Positions 19,174 through 29,303 are shown, counted from the first letter of the stretch. The stretch: DNA of 64,000 nt from G963665495 sp963677785 (GCA_963677785.2 CAXXDH010000003.1:1240001-1304000); one strand, 5' to 3'. Program-made: numbers and translations. Notes: generated from the letters alone by a model not told the origin.

Positions 19174-22100
19174 ATGCGTAACTTGAGATCCATTCCAGGT
19201 GTTATCTGGTGTTTCTTTTTTTCTTTTGTATTCCTATTGCTGCTCATTCCCTTTTCTGCTTTTTCGTATGCTTCTGAAAGACACGCACTGCTAATAAGCT
19301 CATATCATCCAGGCTTTCCAACGTTTTTTAAGCAAATTGACGGGCTCCAATCTGTATTGAAGCCGGCTGGAATTTTGCTTGATGTTGAATTCATGGATAC
19401 GAAGAGATTTTTCAAACCGCAGGACACTGCGAGGTTTCGCACGATGCTTGCGACAAAACTCGGAAGAATCCCTTCATACAAGATTGTCATTGCTGCAGAT
19501 GATGCCGCTTTGCGTTTTTTAGATCAAAATAAGGATGCGTTGTTTCCGGACGTTCCTGTTGTTTTTTTCGGGATAAATGACCAGAGACAGGCGCGTACGC
19601 TTAATGACAAAAAAGCGTATCCGGGGATTATAGAGTCCGTCTCAATGCAAGAGACCATGGACGCCATCTGGCGGTTATGCCCCGATGCGGCGACCGTCTA
19701 TTGCGTGGTCGACTCCACGCGCAGCGGGCAGGGCGATTTAGTCATCTTCAATGACCTCAGGGAGCGCTATCCCGACAAGTCCTTGAAAATTTTATCGCTC
19801 GCTGAAATGTCTTGGGATGCATTGGGACGCCGTCTTGAGGCCTTGACTTCCAAAGAGCCCCTGTTGCTTCTTTCGGCCTATCGGGACAAACACAATATCC
19901 CTAAATCCTTTGAAGACAGCCTGGCCTGGATTCTTTTCCATGCGCGGTCGCCGGTGTTTCACCTTTGGGAACACGGCTTGGGGGAAGGGGTGGCCGGTGG
20001 CAAAGTCATTTCCCATTTCGAACAGGGACGCCTGGCGGGCCTGCTCGCCCTGTCTATCCTGCAAGGAGATGCCGTCGCCGGACCGCCGCTCATTGAAGGC
20101 GACCAGGCCAACAAGTATATTTTCGACCATACTGTCTTGAAGCGATTCGGTATCGATCCGGCCAGGCTTCCTGAACATTCCGTGATTTTGAACGCTCCGT
20201 ATTCTGTATGGGAAACCTATGGAAAAGAGCTGGTTGTGGCGATACTCTCCTTGATCGCATTGGCGGGGCTCAGCATCCTTCTCGCTGTATATGCGTTCAG
20301 GTTGCGAAAAACACGGGAGCTGTTGCAAAAGGCCAACCAACGGCTCAACGATGCGCAGCGCGTCGCGGGCGCAGGGGATTGGGAATGGGATTTGGCTTCG
20401 GACACGATCACCTGGTCTGCCAATCTCTACCGGCTGTTCGAATATGATCCGCAGCAGCCGCTGCCGAGGTATCAGGAACAGCTCGCCATGTTTCATCCAG
20501 AAAGTTCAATACGTATCCACAGGGCTCTGGAGCGGGCCAGGGAGTTTGGCGAACCCTACCAGGTAGAACTGCGCAGGACCACTGCGGACGGGCTGGAGCA
20601 GTATCTGCTGACCCACGGGAGGGCGCAAACGGATGAAAACAACAAAACAATTCGCCTCTATGGCTCCATATTGGACATCACAGAGAGCAAACTGGCGGAA
20701 AGTAAACTGGAGGCGAGCGAACAGCACTACCGCCAGGTGGTGGACGCAATTCAGGAAATGCTTGGAGTCATTGCCGCCGACGGAACGCTCCGTTTTGTGA
20801 ATGCCAGATCTCTGGCGTTTTTTGCTTCGGATCAGACGCCTCAAATGGTGGTTGGAAAGAACATCAGCGAATTTTTGCCTCCGGAAAATGCCGCACGCAT
20901 GCTTGACAGCTGCCAACAGGTTATTGCCACCGGCAGGCCTTTGAGCAAAGAGGTAAAAGTCGCCTTGCCGACAGGCGACAAGTGGTTTCAAAATTCGCTG
21001 ACGCCGATACGTTATGGGGAGAACGGTGAAGAATGTGTGCTTTCTTTGTCCTTGGATATTACGGAGAATATGCTGCTGATCCACCATCTCTGGCAATACG
21101 AGCGGGCGCTGGAAGCCACCAGCGACCTGACGGCGCAGATAGATCAGGACCATATCTACAGAATGGCCAACCAGGCCTACCTGGACTGGGTGGACATGCC
21201 TCGGGGAGCCGTCATCGGCAAACCTGCCGATCAGGTCTTGGGAGAAGCTTACCAGCAGCTGCTTCCATTGATTGATCGTTCGCTGACCGGGGAGAGGCTG
21301 CATTGCTGTACCCAGATCAACCATCCCAGAAAGGGAAAGCGCTTTCTGGAAATTGCTTATTTTCCCGTGGAGGGTGCTGACGGAAAAAGACATGTCACGG
21401 CGGTGATTCGGGACATTACCAGAGACAAACAAAGCAGCGAGGCCGTCAGGGAAAGCGAGGAACGGTTTCGGCTGGCCTTTGAACAAACCGCGGTGGGCAT
21501 GTGTTTGAACAATCTGGATGGAAAGTTCATGCGCGTCAATGAAGCTCTCTGCAATATGACCGGCTATACGGAGCAGGAGCTTCTGAACAGGACGTATGTG
21601 GACATCACGCATCCGGACGATTTGCAGGCTGTACACCAGGATGTTCAAAGCATTCTTGATGGCCGTATCGACACCTACACAAGAGAACGCCGCAATATAA
21701 CAAAACAGGGTGAAATCGTATTCATTACCCTGACGGTATCGGTACTTAAAGACGTTCGCGGGACGCCCCGGTATTTTGTCGGCGTGGTGCTGGACATCAC
21801 GAAGCAGAAGCAGGCGCTTGAGGAACGCGAACGCCATACAAGACATTTGCAGGAGATCCTGGATGCCACAACCGACGGCATCTGGGAATGGGATCTGGCC
21901 AGGCATACGCTGTCGTTCAGTCCACGGTACTACACGATGCTCGGCTATGAGCCGGGTGAGTTTCCCGCTTCCCCGGAGGTCTGGCTGGAGCTGGTTCATC
22001 CGGAGGATCTGGAGAGTGCCCGGGCCAAAGCCACGGCCTGGAAAGAGACCATGCAGGGAGTGTTCGAGGATACCTATCGAATGCGAACCAGGCAGGGCGG

Positions 22101-23763
22101 CTACCGCTGGATGGAATCCAGGGTCAAAGTTGCTGAGTTTGACGCGGATAATAAGCCGCTGCGGCTTATCGGCAGCCAGGTGGATGCGACGGAACGCCGC
22201 AGGGCGGAGCAGGAGCTTGGCCGGGCGCATAAAAGGCTCACCTTTCATATCGAGAATTCGCCTTTGGCAGTCATCGACTGGGAAAACGGAACGCATATTA
22301 AAATGTGGTCCAGCCAGGCGGAAAGCATTTTTGGTTGGAAAGCGGAGGAAGTAGCCGGCAAAAACTGGGCTGATTTTGCATTCGTCCATCCTGAAGACAT
22401 GAACAATGTCCAGGAGCAGCTGGCCAGGCTTTTTGACGGCCGTGAATCCTACAATACGGTTATCAACCGCAATTACCGCAAGGACAAATCAATCGTTTAT
22501 TGCCAATGGTACAATTCGCTTCTCAGGGATTCCCAAGGCAGAGTTGTTTCTTTGCTTTCGCAGGTCGCGGATGTGACGGAAATCAAGGAATACGAACAGG
22601 ATTTGTTTATGGCCAAGGAGCAAGCCGAGACGGCCAGCAGGGCGAAGTCCGAATTCCTCGCCAACATGAGCCATGAAATTCGAACGCCAATGAACGGTGT
22701 GATCGGCATGCTGCAATTGATTCAGCAAACCGAACTGGACGAGGAGCAGCTGGATTACGTCTTCACCGCCACGCAATCCGCCAAGCGGTTGACGCGTTTG
22801 CTCAGCGATATCCTGGACCTGTCCAGGATCGAAGCAAACCGGCTTACGCTTCAATCCATCTCCCTGGATCTGGCGGAACTGGTCAGGCAGGTGTGTGAAT
22901 TGTTTCAGCCCGCGGCCTTGCAGGCCGGCATTGATTTGACCTGCCATGTGGACAAGGGAATTCCTCAGGATCTCTATGGCGATGCTGCCCGGTTGCAGCA
23001 GATTCTGGTCAATTTCGTAGGCAATGCCCTCAAATTCACCAAAGAGGGGAGCGTGGTTGTGGAGGCCTATCCTTTGCCCAGCTCAACGCCAGAGGCGTTT
23101 CGCGTGTTGTTTTCCGTGTTCGATTCGGGTGTGGGTATTCCTGACGACAGGATCGATACGCTGTTTAAGCCGTTTTCCCAGATAGGCGAAGGCTATCGCC
23201 GGGAGTACCAGGGAGCAGGGCTAGGCCTGTCCATATGCAAAAGGCTCATCGAGCTGATGGGTGGCTCCATCTCCATTGCCAGCGAACCCGGCAAAGGCAC
23301 GGCGATCTATTTCTGTGTGCTGTTTCAGAAACAGTCCTTTTCCTTGCGGTTGGATCCGGATGCCTCAAGATGCCTGCTTCCTGCGACGCGTTCTCTGAAA
23401 ATACTGCTGGTTGAAGACGACAAGGTAAACCGCATCTCAATTTCCCGTCTTCTGGAAAAGCTCAAATATGAGGTTGTCTGCGTCGAAGACGGCGCCCAGT
23501 CTCTTGAGCGTTTGCGGCAGGAAGAATTTGATCTGGTGCTTATGGATATCCAGATGCCGGTCATGGACGGCGTACAAGCCACCAAGGCCATACGAAACGG
23601 CAGCGCTGGAAAAAAAGCCGCTGAACTCCCGATTGTGGCCATCACAGCGTATGCGATGGAAGGCGACAAGGAAATTTTTCTTTCCGCGGGCATGGACGAC
23701 TACCTATCCAAACCAATCGGCATGGGACTGCTGGCGGACATGTTGGAAAGACTTTGCCCCTGA
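19174..23763 (+). CDS. Membrane hybrid histidine kinase with ABC-type binding domain and six PAS domains
   Basis: About 1529 aa from ATG 19174, which has GGAGGGGG just upstream. Order: signal/anchor; periplasmic domain at about 35-345 like ABC_sub_bind (PF04392), beginning RHALLISSYHPGFPTFFKQI; one membrane helix at about 350-375; six PAS units, starting near GAGDWEWDL, MLGVIAADG, DLTAQIDQD, AVGMCLNNLDG, DGIWEWDLARH and LAVIDWENG; HisKA with MSHEIRTPMNG (His1167); HATPase with DSGVGIPD and GAGLGLSI; receiver with LMDIQMPVMDG (Asp1458). It probably senses a periplasmic solute together with internal signals. It stands alone with no output gene nearby. Confidence 0.9.
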   Translation: MRNLRSIPGVIWCFFFSFVFLLLLIPFSAFSYASERHALLISSYHPGFPTFFKQIDGLQSVLKPAGILLDVEFMDTKRFFKPQDTARFRTMLATKLGRIPSYKIVIAADDAALRFLDQNKDALFPDVPVVFFGINDQRQARTLNDKKAYPGIIESVSMQETMDAIWRLCPDAATVYCVVDSTRSGQGDLVIFNDLRERYPDKSLKILSLAEMSWDALGRRLEALTSKEPLLLLSAYRDKHNIPKSFEDSLAWILFHARSPVFHLWEHGLGEGVAGGKVISHFEQGRLAGLLALSILQGDAVAGPPLIEGDQANKYIFDHTVLKRFGIDPARLPEHSVILNAPYSVWETYGKELVVAILSLIALAGLSILLAVYAFRLRKTRELLQKANQRLNDAQRVAGAGDWEWDLASDTITWSANLYRLFEYDPQQPLPRYQEQLAMFHPESSIRIHRALERAREFGEPYQVELRRTTADGLEQYLLTHGRAQTDENNKTIRLYGSILDITESKLAESKLEASEQHYRQVVDAIQEMLGVIAADGTLRFVNARSLAFFASDQTPQMVVGKNISEFLPPENAARMLDSCQQVIATGRPLSKEVKVALPTGDKWFQNSLTPIRYGENGEECVLSLSLDITENMLLIHHLWQYERALEATSDLTAQIDQDHIYRMANQAYLDWVDMPRGAVIGKPADQVLGEAYQQLLPLIDRSLTGERLHCCTQINHPRKGKRFLEIAYFPVEGADGKRHVTAVIRDITRDKQSSEAVRESEERFRLAFEQTAVGMCLNNLDGKFMRVNEALCNMTGYTEQELLNRTYVDITHPDDLQAVHQDVQSILDGRIDTYTRERRNITKQGEIVFITLTVSVLKDVRGTPRYFVGVVLDITKQKQALEERERHTRHLQEILDATTDGIWEWDLARHTLSFSPRYYTMLGYEPGEFPASPEVWLELVHPEDLESARAKATAWKETMQGVFEDTYRMRTRQGGYRWMESRVKVAEFDADNKPLRLIGSQVDATERRRAEQELGRAHKRLTFHIENSPLAVIDWENGTHIKMWSSQAESIFGWKAEEVAGKNWADFAFVHPEDMNNVQEQLARLFDGRESYNTVINRNYRKDKSIVYCQWYNSLLRDSQGRVVSLLSQVADVTEIKEYEQDLFMAKEQAETASRAKSEFLANMSHEIRTPMNGVIGMLQLIQQTELDEEQLDYVFTATQSAKRLTRLLSDILDLSRIEANRLTLQSISLDLAELVRQVCELFQPAALQAGIDLTCHVDKGIPQDLYGDAARLQQILVNFVGNALKFTKEGSVVVEAYPLPSSTPEAFRVLFSVFDSGVGIPDDRIDTLFKPFSQIGEGYRREYQGAGLGLSICKRLIELMGGSISIASEPGKGTAIYFCVLFQKQSFSLRLDPDASRCLLPATRSLKILLVEDDKVNRISISRLLEKLKYEVVCVEDGAQSLERLRQEEFDLVLMDIQMPVMDGVQATKAIRNGSAGKKAAELPIVAITAYAMEGDKEIFLSAGMDDYLSKPIGMGLLADMLERLCP

Positions 23764-23800
23764 AACAGAGCGGCATTGCAGACGCGGCTGGAGATGATTG

Positions 23801-24181
23801 ATGGAAATCAGCTGTCTTGATCATCTTGTCCTGACGGTCAAGGACCTGGAAGCCACAGTGGACTTTTATCAAATCGTTCTGGGCATGTCGCCTGTGCGTT
23901 TCGGGCAGGGGCGTACCGCCCTGGCCTTTGGACGCCAGAAAATCAATCTCCCCGAAGCGGGCAGGGAGTTTGGCCCCAAAGCGCTCTGTCCGCAGCCGGG
24001 AAGCGCGGATTTGTGCTTCATAACCGAGACCCCGCTGGACCAGGTGGCCGCGCAGCTGGCGTGCCAGGGCGTCGGCATTGAAGACGGTCCGGTGGAGCGT
24101 ACGGGTGCTGCGGGCGCCATCCTCTCTCTCTACATTCGCGACCCGGATGGCAATTTGATCGAGCTGTCCAATTACCTTTGA
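23801..24181 (+). CDS. VOC-family (glyoxalase/bleomycin resistance-like) protein
   Basis: 126 aa from ATG 23801 (GGAG at 23790). One VOC domain: MEISCLDHLVLTVKDLEATV at the start, with His8 as probable metal ligand, and SLYIRDPDGNLIELSNYL at the end, with a Glu metal ligand. Residues such as GRTALAFGRQKINLPEAG resemble the small GloA-like subgroup often annotated as virulence protein or biphenyl dioxygenase-like. Substrate unknown. It follows the kinase gene by 37 bp and may be cotranscribed. Confidence 0.85.
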   Translation: MEISCLDHLVLTVKDLEATVDFYQIVLGMSPVRFGQGRTALAFGRQKINLPEAGREFGPKALCPQPGSADLCFITETPLDQVAAQLACQGVGIEDGPVERTGAAGAILSLYIRDPDGNLIELSNYL

Positions 24182-24200
24182 AACCGGAATCTGCTGTGGT

Positions 24201-25322
24201 TCAGCGCAGACTCCGGGGAGCGTGACGGCGCATGACGTCGATGAGCCGGTCGTGGTCCAGGGCCCGGACCGTACGGTTGTCGCGGCCGGTCATGGTCCGG
24301 GCAGCCAGCAGGGCGTTGACGATGGCTTCTTCCGTGGCCTGCACCACGGCCAGGAAGAGCGGGTCCAGAATTTCGTTGGGTACGTACTCCATGCGGCGCA
24401 GCGTATCAGCTGCGCCCAGGGGCGTTGGGTTGGCCGTGGAAAAGGCCATGAAAATATCTCCGGAATTGTCGCCCGAAGGCGTGCCGGTCCGGCCGATGCC
24501 GATGGAGATGCGCCGGGCCAGGCGCTGGATCTGGATGGGCAGCAGCGGGGCGTCCGTGCCCATGACCACAATGATGGAGCCGGTTTCCTTGTCCCAGACC
24601 GTATGGTCCGTGAGGTAGGTGCCCACGGGGACGCCCAGAATGTTCAGCCACGGGCGGATGCCGTGGTTGGCCTGGACCAGGGCGCCCACGGAATAGCGCT
24701 GTCCGGCCAATTCCACCCGGCGCGAGGCCGTCCCCGTGCCGCCCTTGAATTCGTAGCAGATCATGCCCGTGCCGCCGCCCACGTTGCCTTCGGCCATCGG
24801 GCCGGGCGCCGCGGATTCGATGGCCTTGATCGTGTCGGCCTCGGTCACGTGCAGGCCGTCCATGTCGTTGAGGTAGGAGTCGCAGGTCTCGGCGATGACC
24901 GGCATGTACCAGGTGTAGCAGGAGCTCTCCAGGTCGCAGCAGGACGTCATCCAGCGTACGGCGCCCTGATGCGCTGCGCCAACTGAATGCGTATTGGTGA
25001 TGCAGACGGGGCCGCGGAACCAGCCCGCCTCGCGCATCCAGTGCGCGGCGGTCATTTCTCCATTGCCGTTGAGCGAAAACATGGCCCCCCACACAGGGAT
25101 ATGCGCGTCTTTTCGTCCACGGGGCAGAACGGCGGTGACGCCCGTACGTACGGGCCCTTTGCCTACCCGGAGCGAACCTTCGCCGGAGACCAGTGTCTGA
25201 AAGCCCACTTCCACGCCCGGCACGTCCGTGATGGCATTGTATTCGCCGCACTGGCCTGGAAAGGCCAGCCCCAGCCCGCGAGCACGCGGGCGTCCGTCGA
25301 TTCCAAAAACGCTGTCCGTCAT
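24201..25322 (-). CDS. P1-family peptidase (DmpA / L-aminopeptidase D-esterase type)
   Basis: 373 aa. The family start ITDVPGVEVGFQTL is present, and the core has GNVGGGTGMICYEFKGGTG. The self-cleavage site region is GRTGTPSGDNSGDIFMAF: Ser287 is the expected N-terminal nucleophile freed by autoproteolysis. The residue before it is Asn rather than the Gly of Ochrobactrum DmpA. The enzyme should hydrolyse N-terminal residues of small peptides, amides or esters. It overlaps the GntR gene by 4 bp. AAAGGTGG precedes the ATG. Its position next to a polyamine transporter hints at a linked substrate; inference. Confidence 0.9.
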   Translation of the reverse strand: MTDSVFGIDGRPRARGLGLAFPGQCGEYNAITDVPGVEVGFQTLVSGEGSLRVGKGPVRTGVTAVLPRGRKDAHIPVWGAMFSLNGNGEMTAAHWMREAGWFRGPVCITNTHSVGAAHQGAVRWMTSCCDLESSCYTWYMPVIAETCDSYLNDMDGLHVTEADTIKAIESAAPGPMAEGNVGGGTGMICYEFKGGTGTASRRVELAGQRYSVGALVQANHGIRPWLNILGVPVGTYLTDHTVWDKETGSIIVVMGTDAPLLPIQIQRLARRISIGIGRTGTPSGDNSGDIFMAFSTANPTPLGAADTLRRMEYVPNEILDPLFLAVVQATEEAIVNALLAARTMTGRDNRTVRALDHDRLIDVMRRHAPRSLR

Positions 25323-26260
25323 TTGTCCACCTTTCGTTGCCGGCTGTCCTGCGGCAGCGTACGCCGTCCGGAAGACAGATCCTTGATGTCGTTTTCGTAA
25401 TGGCTGTTCATCTGTCGCAGGGATTTGTTCAGATGGTAGCGCAGAATGTCCGAGGCCCAGCGGAAATCTCCGATCTGCATGGCCTCCAGAATCTGGACAT
25501 GTTCCCCCAAAGAGGCGGCCACCCGGTCCAGACGGTATCTTCCGAGATATTCGGACAAGCGGCGCAGGTTGGTCAGTTTGCGCATCAGATCGATCATCAA
25601 CGGGTTGTCGCTGAACTGCACGATCATTTCATGGAAGCGTGCGTCTATCTCGAAAAGCTCCTCAAAGACCCGGTCTTCCGAAAGCGATTCGATGGCCAGG
25701 ACATGTTCGCGCCGCATGTTTTCCACGCGTTCGGGGTCCGGACATTGTTTGAAGGCGGCTACGATGCCCGGTTCGATGTACAGGCGCAACTCGTAGGAGT
25801 GGAACATCAGCTCCTTGTTGAAATCCACGAAACGCCAGCGACCGCCTGGAATGGGTATGGCCAGTCCTTCGTTGTTCAGGCGTACCAGGGCGGCGGAAAT
25901 TTCGCTGCGGCTGGCCTCCAGCGTCCGGGCGAGCTGCTCCTCGCTGGTGACGCCGGTGAGCTTGCCGATGGTAATACGGTCCACCAGGGCTTGATACACC
26001 TTGGCTTCCGGCGAGGCGGTCGTGGACGGGCTGAGATTCTGCCGGGAGGGCAGCTGCTTGACCCGGTAGCCGCCGCGGCCTTTTTCCAGAATTCCCTCCC
26101 GCACGAACTTGTCGAAAACAACCCTGACCGGCGAACGTGAAAGTCCGAGCTCCCGTGCGACCTGGTCGAGCTTGATCCGTTCTCCCACTTGTATGGTATC
26201 GCTACGCAGCCGCGAAAGCACGACTTCCTGCACATATCCCTGCAACACGCTTTTCGACAT
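25319..26260 (-). CDS. GntR-family transcriptional regulator (FCD-like ligand domain)
   Basis: 313 aa, longer than usual. A winged helix lies near residues 12-70 (SRLRSDTIQVGERIKLDQVA, then ELGLSRSPVRVVFDKFVREG). A second winged-helix-like stretch, LARTLEASRSEISAALVRLN, lies near 100-130, followed by an alpha-helical sensing domain (RLYIEPGIVAAFK, FHEMIVQFSDNPLMIDLM) of the FCD type. It is divergent from potABCD and overlaps the peptidase gene, so it probably controls both from the 136-bp gap between. Two DNA-binding-like segments in one chain are worth noting. Confidence 0.85.
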   Translation of the reverse strand: MSKSVLQGYVQEVVLSRLRSDTIQVGERIKLDQVARELGLSRSPVRVVFDKFVREGILEKGRGGYRVKQLPSRQNLSPSTTASPEAKVYQALVDRITIGKLTGVTSEEQLARTLEASRSEISAALVRLNNEGLAIPIPGGRWRFVDFNKELMFHSYELRLYIEPGIVAAFKQCPDPERVENMRREHVLAIESLSEDRVFEELFEIDARFHEMIVQFSDNPLMIDLMRKLTNLRRLSEYLGRYRLDRVAASLGEHVQILEAMQIGDFRWASDILRYHLNKSLRQMNSHYENDIKDLSSGRRTLPQDSRQRKVDK

Positions 26261-26309
26261 ATAGTTCTCTCAAAACTGTTTTTTACGCCTATAAAAAGAT
26301 ATTTTCAGA

Positions 26310-26338
26310 TTGACAAGTAAAAAAACTCTGTCTAAACA
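26310..26338 (+). promoter_or_regulatory. Predicted sigma-70 promoter of the pot operon
   Basis: TTGACA at 26310-26315, a 17-bp spacer, then TAAACA at 26333-26338. It lies 59 bp before the potA start in the divergent gap shared with the GntR gene. Confidence 0.5.
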
Positions 26339-26396
26339 TCCCTTGAAAGCGCAGAATAAAAACAATTAACAGAAAAGTCAAAAATGAAGTTTAGCA

Positions 26397-27497
26397 ATGA
26401 GCAATATTGTCGAACTTGAAAAAGTGTCCAAGGATTATCCCAGCCCGGAAGGGGGATTCGTCCATGCGTTACTTCCCACGGACTTAAGCATCCCGGACGG
26501 AAAGTTCACCACGCTGCTGGGACCGTCGGGCTGCGGCAAGACCACCATGCTTCGGCTCATCGGCGGATTTGAAAACCCCACTTCGGGTTCGGTTTTCATC
26601 GGCGGGCAGAACATGGAGGACGTGCCGCCCTTCCGGCGGCCGGTGAACACCATGTTTCAACAGTACGCCCTGTTTCCGCATCTGAATGTGGAACGCAACG
26701 TGGCCTACGGGCTCGAAGTGCAGGGCTTGTACAAAAAGGTCATCCGCGAACGGGTGGCCGAGGCCCTGGCGCTGGTGCGGCTGGAAGGCATGGGCAAGCG
26801 GGCCATCCGCCAGCTTTCCGGCGGGCAGCAGCAGCGCGTGGCCCTGGCCCGGGCTCTGATCAACCGCCCCAAGCTGTTGTTGCTGGACGAACCTCTGGCC
26901 GCGCTCGACCGGCGCCTGCGTCAGGAGATGCAGTTCGAGCTCAAGCGCTTGCAGAGCGAGGTGGACATCGCCTTTTTGTGCGTCACCCACGACCAGGAAG
27001 AGGCCCTGACCATGAGCGACACCATTGTGGCGGTCTGTGGCGGACAGGTGCAGCAAATAGGCACGCCCGAAGAGATTTACGAATACCCGCGCAATACCTT
27101 TGTGGCCAGCTTTATCGGCGAAATGAACATTTTCAAGGTCACGGTGGGGCAGGCTGGGCCTGACGGGCGTACGGCCGTTACCACAGAAAATGGCCTGCAG
27201 CTGGCCACGATCCGGAAAGGAGAACCCGGCGCAACGGTCTATGCGGCCATCCGGCCGGAAAAGATCGAACTGCACCCGCGCGAGGGCGAGGAAAAGGCCT
27301 ATGAAATGCTTCAGGGCCAGGTATCCGAGATGACATACGTGGGCAACAGCTCGCACGCGCTGGTCAAGACCGCTTCCGGCGACAACATGAAACTGGTCTT
27401 TCAGAACCGCACCAGCGAAGACGCCAGGAAACTGCGTACGGGGGAAAACGTACGTATGTACTACCGGCCCGAACAGCTGCTGTTATTGGACGGGTAA
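26397..27497 (+). CDS. potA: Spermidine/putrescine ABC transporter ATP-binding protein PotA
   Basis: 366 aa. Walker A GPSGCGKTT at about 43-51, Q-loop FQQYALFPHL, signature LSGGQQQRVALARAL, Walker B LLLLDEPLAALD and H-loop CVTHDQEEALTMSD. A C-terminal TOBE-type domain (about 280-366, RPEKIELHPREGE) matches PotA. First gene of potABCD, with 3 bp to the next. It drives polyamine import; related compounds are possible. Confidence 0.92.
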   Translation: MSNIVELEKVSKDYPSPEGGFVHALLPTDLSIPDGKFTTLLGPSGCGKTTMLRLIGGFENPTSGSVFIGGQNMEDVPPFRRPVNTMFQQYALFPHLNVERNVAYGLEVQGLYKKVIRERVAEALALVRLEGMGKRAIRQLSGGQQQRVALARALINRPKLLLLDEPLAALDRRLRQEMQFELKRLQSEVDIAFLCVTHDQEEALTMSDTIVAVCGGQVQQIGTPEEIYEYPRNTFVASFIGEMNIFKVTVGQAGPDGRTAVTTENGLQLATIRKGEPGATVYAAIRPEKIELHPREGEEKAYEMLQGQVSEMTYVGNSSHALVKTASGDNMKLVFQNRTSEDARKLRTGENVRMYYRPEQLLLLDG

Positions 27498-27500
27498 GCC

Positions 27501-28427
27501 ATGAGTACGGACAAACAATCACGCAAGGCCTTTTGTTTCATCGGCCCGGGCATGAGCCTGCTGCTGGTCTTTTTTGTGGCGCCCCTGCTGCTGATGCTGG
27601 TGTATTCGTTTTTGCAACGGGCCACCTACGGCGGCGTGGTCTGGCATTTCAACATAGACAACTACGCGCGCCTGTTCGGATTCCCCAACGAGGCCAAGTT
27701 CCGGGACTGGTCCTTCACCTATATGGACATCTACCTGGAGAGCATCTTTCTGGCCCTGACCACAGTGGTTTCCGCGTTGTTCATCGGCTACCCGGCCGCC
27801 TATTACATCGCCAGACAGAAAGGCCGCCGCAAGATTTTTCTGCTGTTTCTTGCCACGGTGCCCTTTTTCGCCAACGCCCTGATCCGCGTCTATGCCTGGA
27901 TTCTGGTGCTGCGGGCCGACGGCCTGATCAACAACATCCTCATGGGCCTGGGCGTCATCGACGCGCCGTTGAAAATGCTGTTCACGGACGGCGCCGTGGT
28001 GCTGGGGCTGCTGTACCAATATTTGCCCTTCATGGTGCTGCCTTTGTACGCGTCCATAGAAAAGCTGGATTTCCGCCTGCTGGAAGCCTCCTACGATCTG
28101 GGCGCCACGCGTTTACAGACCATCCGCAGGGTCATTCTGCCCATCACCATGCCCGGCATCGTGGCCGGGTCAATCCTGGTGTTCATCCCGTCCCTGGGCA
28201 ACTTCGTGGTGCCCACGTTTCTGGGCGGGGCCAAGGATCTCAAGGCGGGCACACTGCTGGAACAGAGCTTTCTGGCCACTCGCGACTGGCCCTTTGGTTC
28301 GGCTGCGGCCTTTTTCCTGATGGCCATCGTGCTCGGCTGTCTGTTTCTCTACGCCTTTTTCCAACGCCGCGAGGCCCAGCAGCGGGCCACGACAAAGGGA
28401 ATTGCCGAAAACGGGGAGGTGGCCTGA
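27501..28427 (+). CDS. potB: Spermidine/putrescine ABC transporter permease PotB
   Basis: 308 aa with six predicted membrane helices, the first at about 14-36 (GPGMSLLLVFFVAPLLLMLV). The EAA loop reads LLEASYDLGATRLQTIRRVI and is followed by LPITMPGIVAGSILVFIPSL, typical of PotB. Its stop overlaps the potC start by one base. Confidence 0.92.
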   Translation: MSTDKQSRKAFCFIGPGMSLLLVFFVAPLLLMLVYSFLQRATYGGVVWHFNIDNYARLFGFPNEAKFRDWSFTYMDIYLESIFLALTTVVSALFIGYPAAYYIARQKGRRKIFLLFLATVPFFANALIRVYAWILVLRADGLINNILMGLGVIDAPLKMLFTDGAVVLGLLYQYLPFMVLPLYASIEKLDFRLLEASYDLGATRLQTIRRVILPITMPGIVAGSILVFIPSLGNFVVPTFLGGAKDLKAGTLLEQSFLATRDWPFGSAAAFFLMAIVLGCLFLYAFFQRREAQQRATTKGIAENGEVA

Positions 28428-29281
28428 TGCACATGCTGCGCAAATGGCTGGACCATGTTTTCGGCGCGTACGCCTGGTTGTTCTTTCTGTTTCTCTACGC
28501 GCCCATAGTGATGCTGCTGATCTTTTCCTTCAACGCCAACCCGCGTTCCATGATGACCTGGCAGGGCTTCACCTTTGACTGGTACCTGCGCGTGTTCGAA
28601 TCGCTGCATCTGCTCAGTCCGGGGCATACGACCATTGCCCAGGGCAACCTGCATATCAACGCGGATCCGCACCTGCTGCCCGCGGTGAAGAACAGCATTC
28701 TCATCGCCTTTTCCGCGGCAGGCATCTCCACGGTGCTGGGCACGTTCACGGCCCTGGGCATCCACCGCTACAATTTTTTCGGCAAATCCGCCTACCAGGC
28801 CTTCCTGTTTTTGCCCATCATGCTGCCGGACATTGTGTTCGGCATCGCGCTGCTGATTTTCTTCGTAACCATCCGCTTTCCCCTGGGGCTGAGTTCGGTG
28901 ATTCTGGCCCATACGCTTTTTTTGATGAGCTACGTCTACGTGGTGGTCAGCGCGCGGCTGGCGGGCATGGACGAAAGTCTGGAAGAAGCCTCCCTGGATC
29001 TGGGAGCCAACCATGTGACCACCTTCATACGGGTCACGCTGCCGCAATTGATGCCCGGCATCATCGGCGGCTTCCTGCTTTCGGTGATAATCTCCTTCGA
29101 CGACCTGGTGATCTCCTATTTTACCGCGGGGGTAGGGTCCACCACCCTGCCTATATACATCTTCGGCGCGGTCAAACGAAATATTTCGCCCGAAATCAAC
29201 GTCGTGGCCGTGCTGATGATCTCGCTCTCCATCCTCGTGGTGGCCTTCGCCCTCCGGATGCGTGGGATGAAGAAAGAATAA
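28427..29281 (+). CDS. potC: Spermidine/putrescine ABC transporter permease PotC
   Basis: 284 aa from ATG 28427; the frame stays open upstream inside potB, but that part is a shadow. GGGGAGG lies just before. First helix AWLFFLFLYAPIVMLLIFSF; the EAA loop reads LEEASLDLGANHVTTFIRVT; then LPQLMPGIIGGFLLS and SFDDLVISYFTAG, the classic PotC end. Periplasmic loop residues about 50-80 are a little longer than in the E. coli protein. Confidence 0.92.
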   Translation: MHMLRKWLDHVFGAYAWLFFLFLYAPIVMLLIFSFNANPRSMMTWQGFTFDWYLRVFESLHLLSPGHTTIAQGNLHINADPHLLPAVKNSILIAFSAAGISTVLGTFTALGIHRYNFFGKSAYQAFLFLPIMLPDIVFGIALLIFFVTIRFPLGLSSVILAHTLFLMSYVYVVVSARLAGMDESLEEASLDLGANHVTTFIRVTLPQLMPGIIGGFLLSVIISFDDLVISYFTAGVGSTTLPIYIFGAVKRNISPEINVVAVLMISLSILVVAFALRMRGMKKE

Positions 29282-29303
29282 AGAGTGAAAGAAGGAGTTT
29301 TAA

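Noticed and set aside
27533..29281. 582-aa fusion of PotB-region frame with PotC
   Set aside because: The upstream half reads out of frame through potB; PotC begins at ATG 28427 with its own ribosome site.
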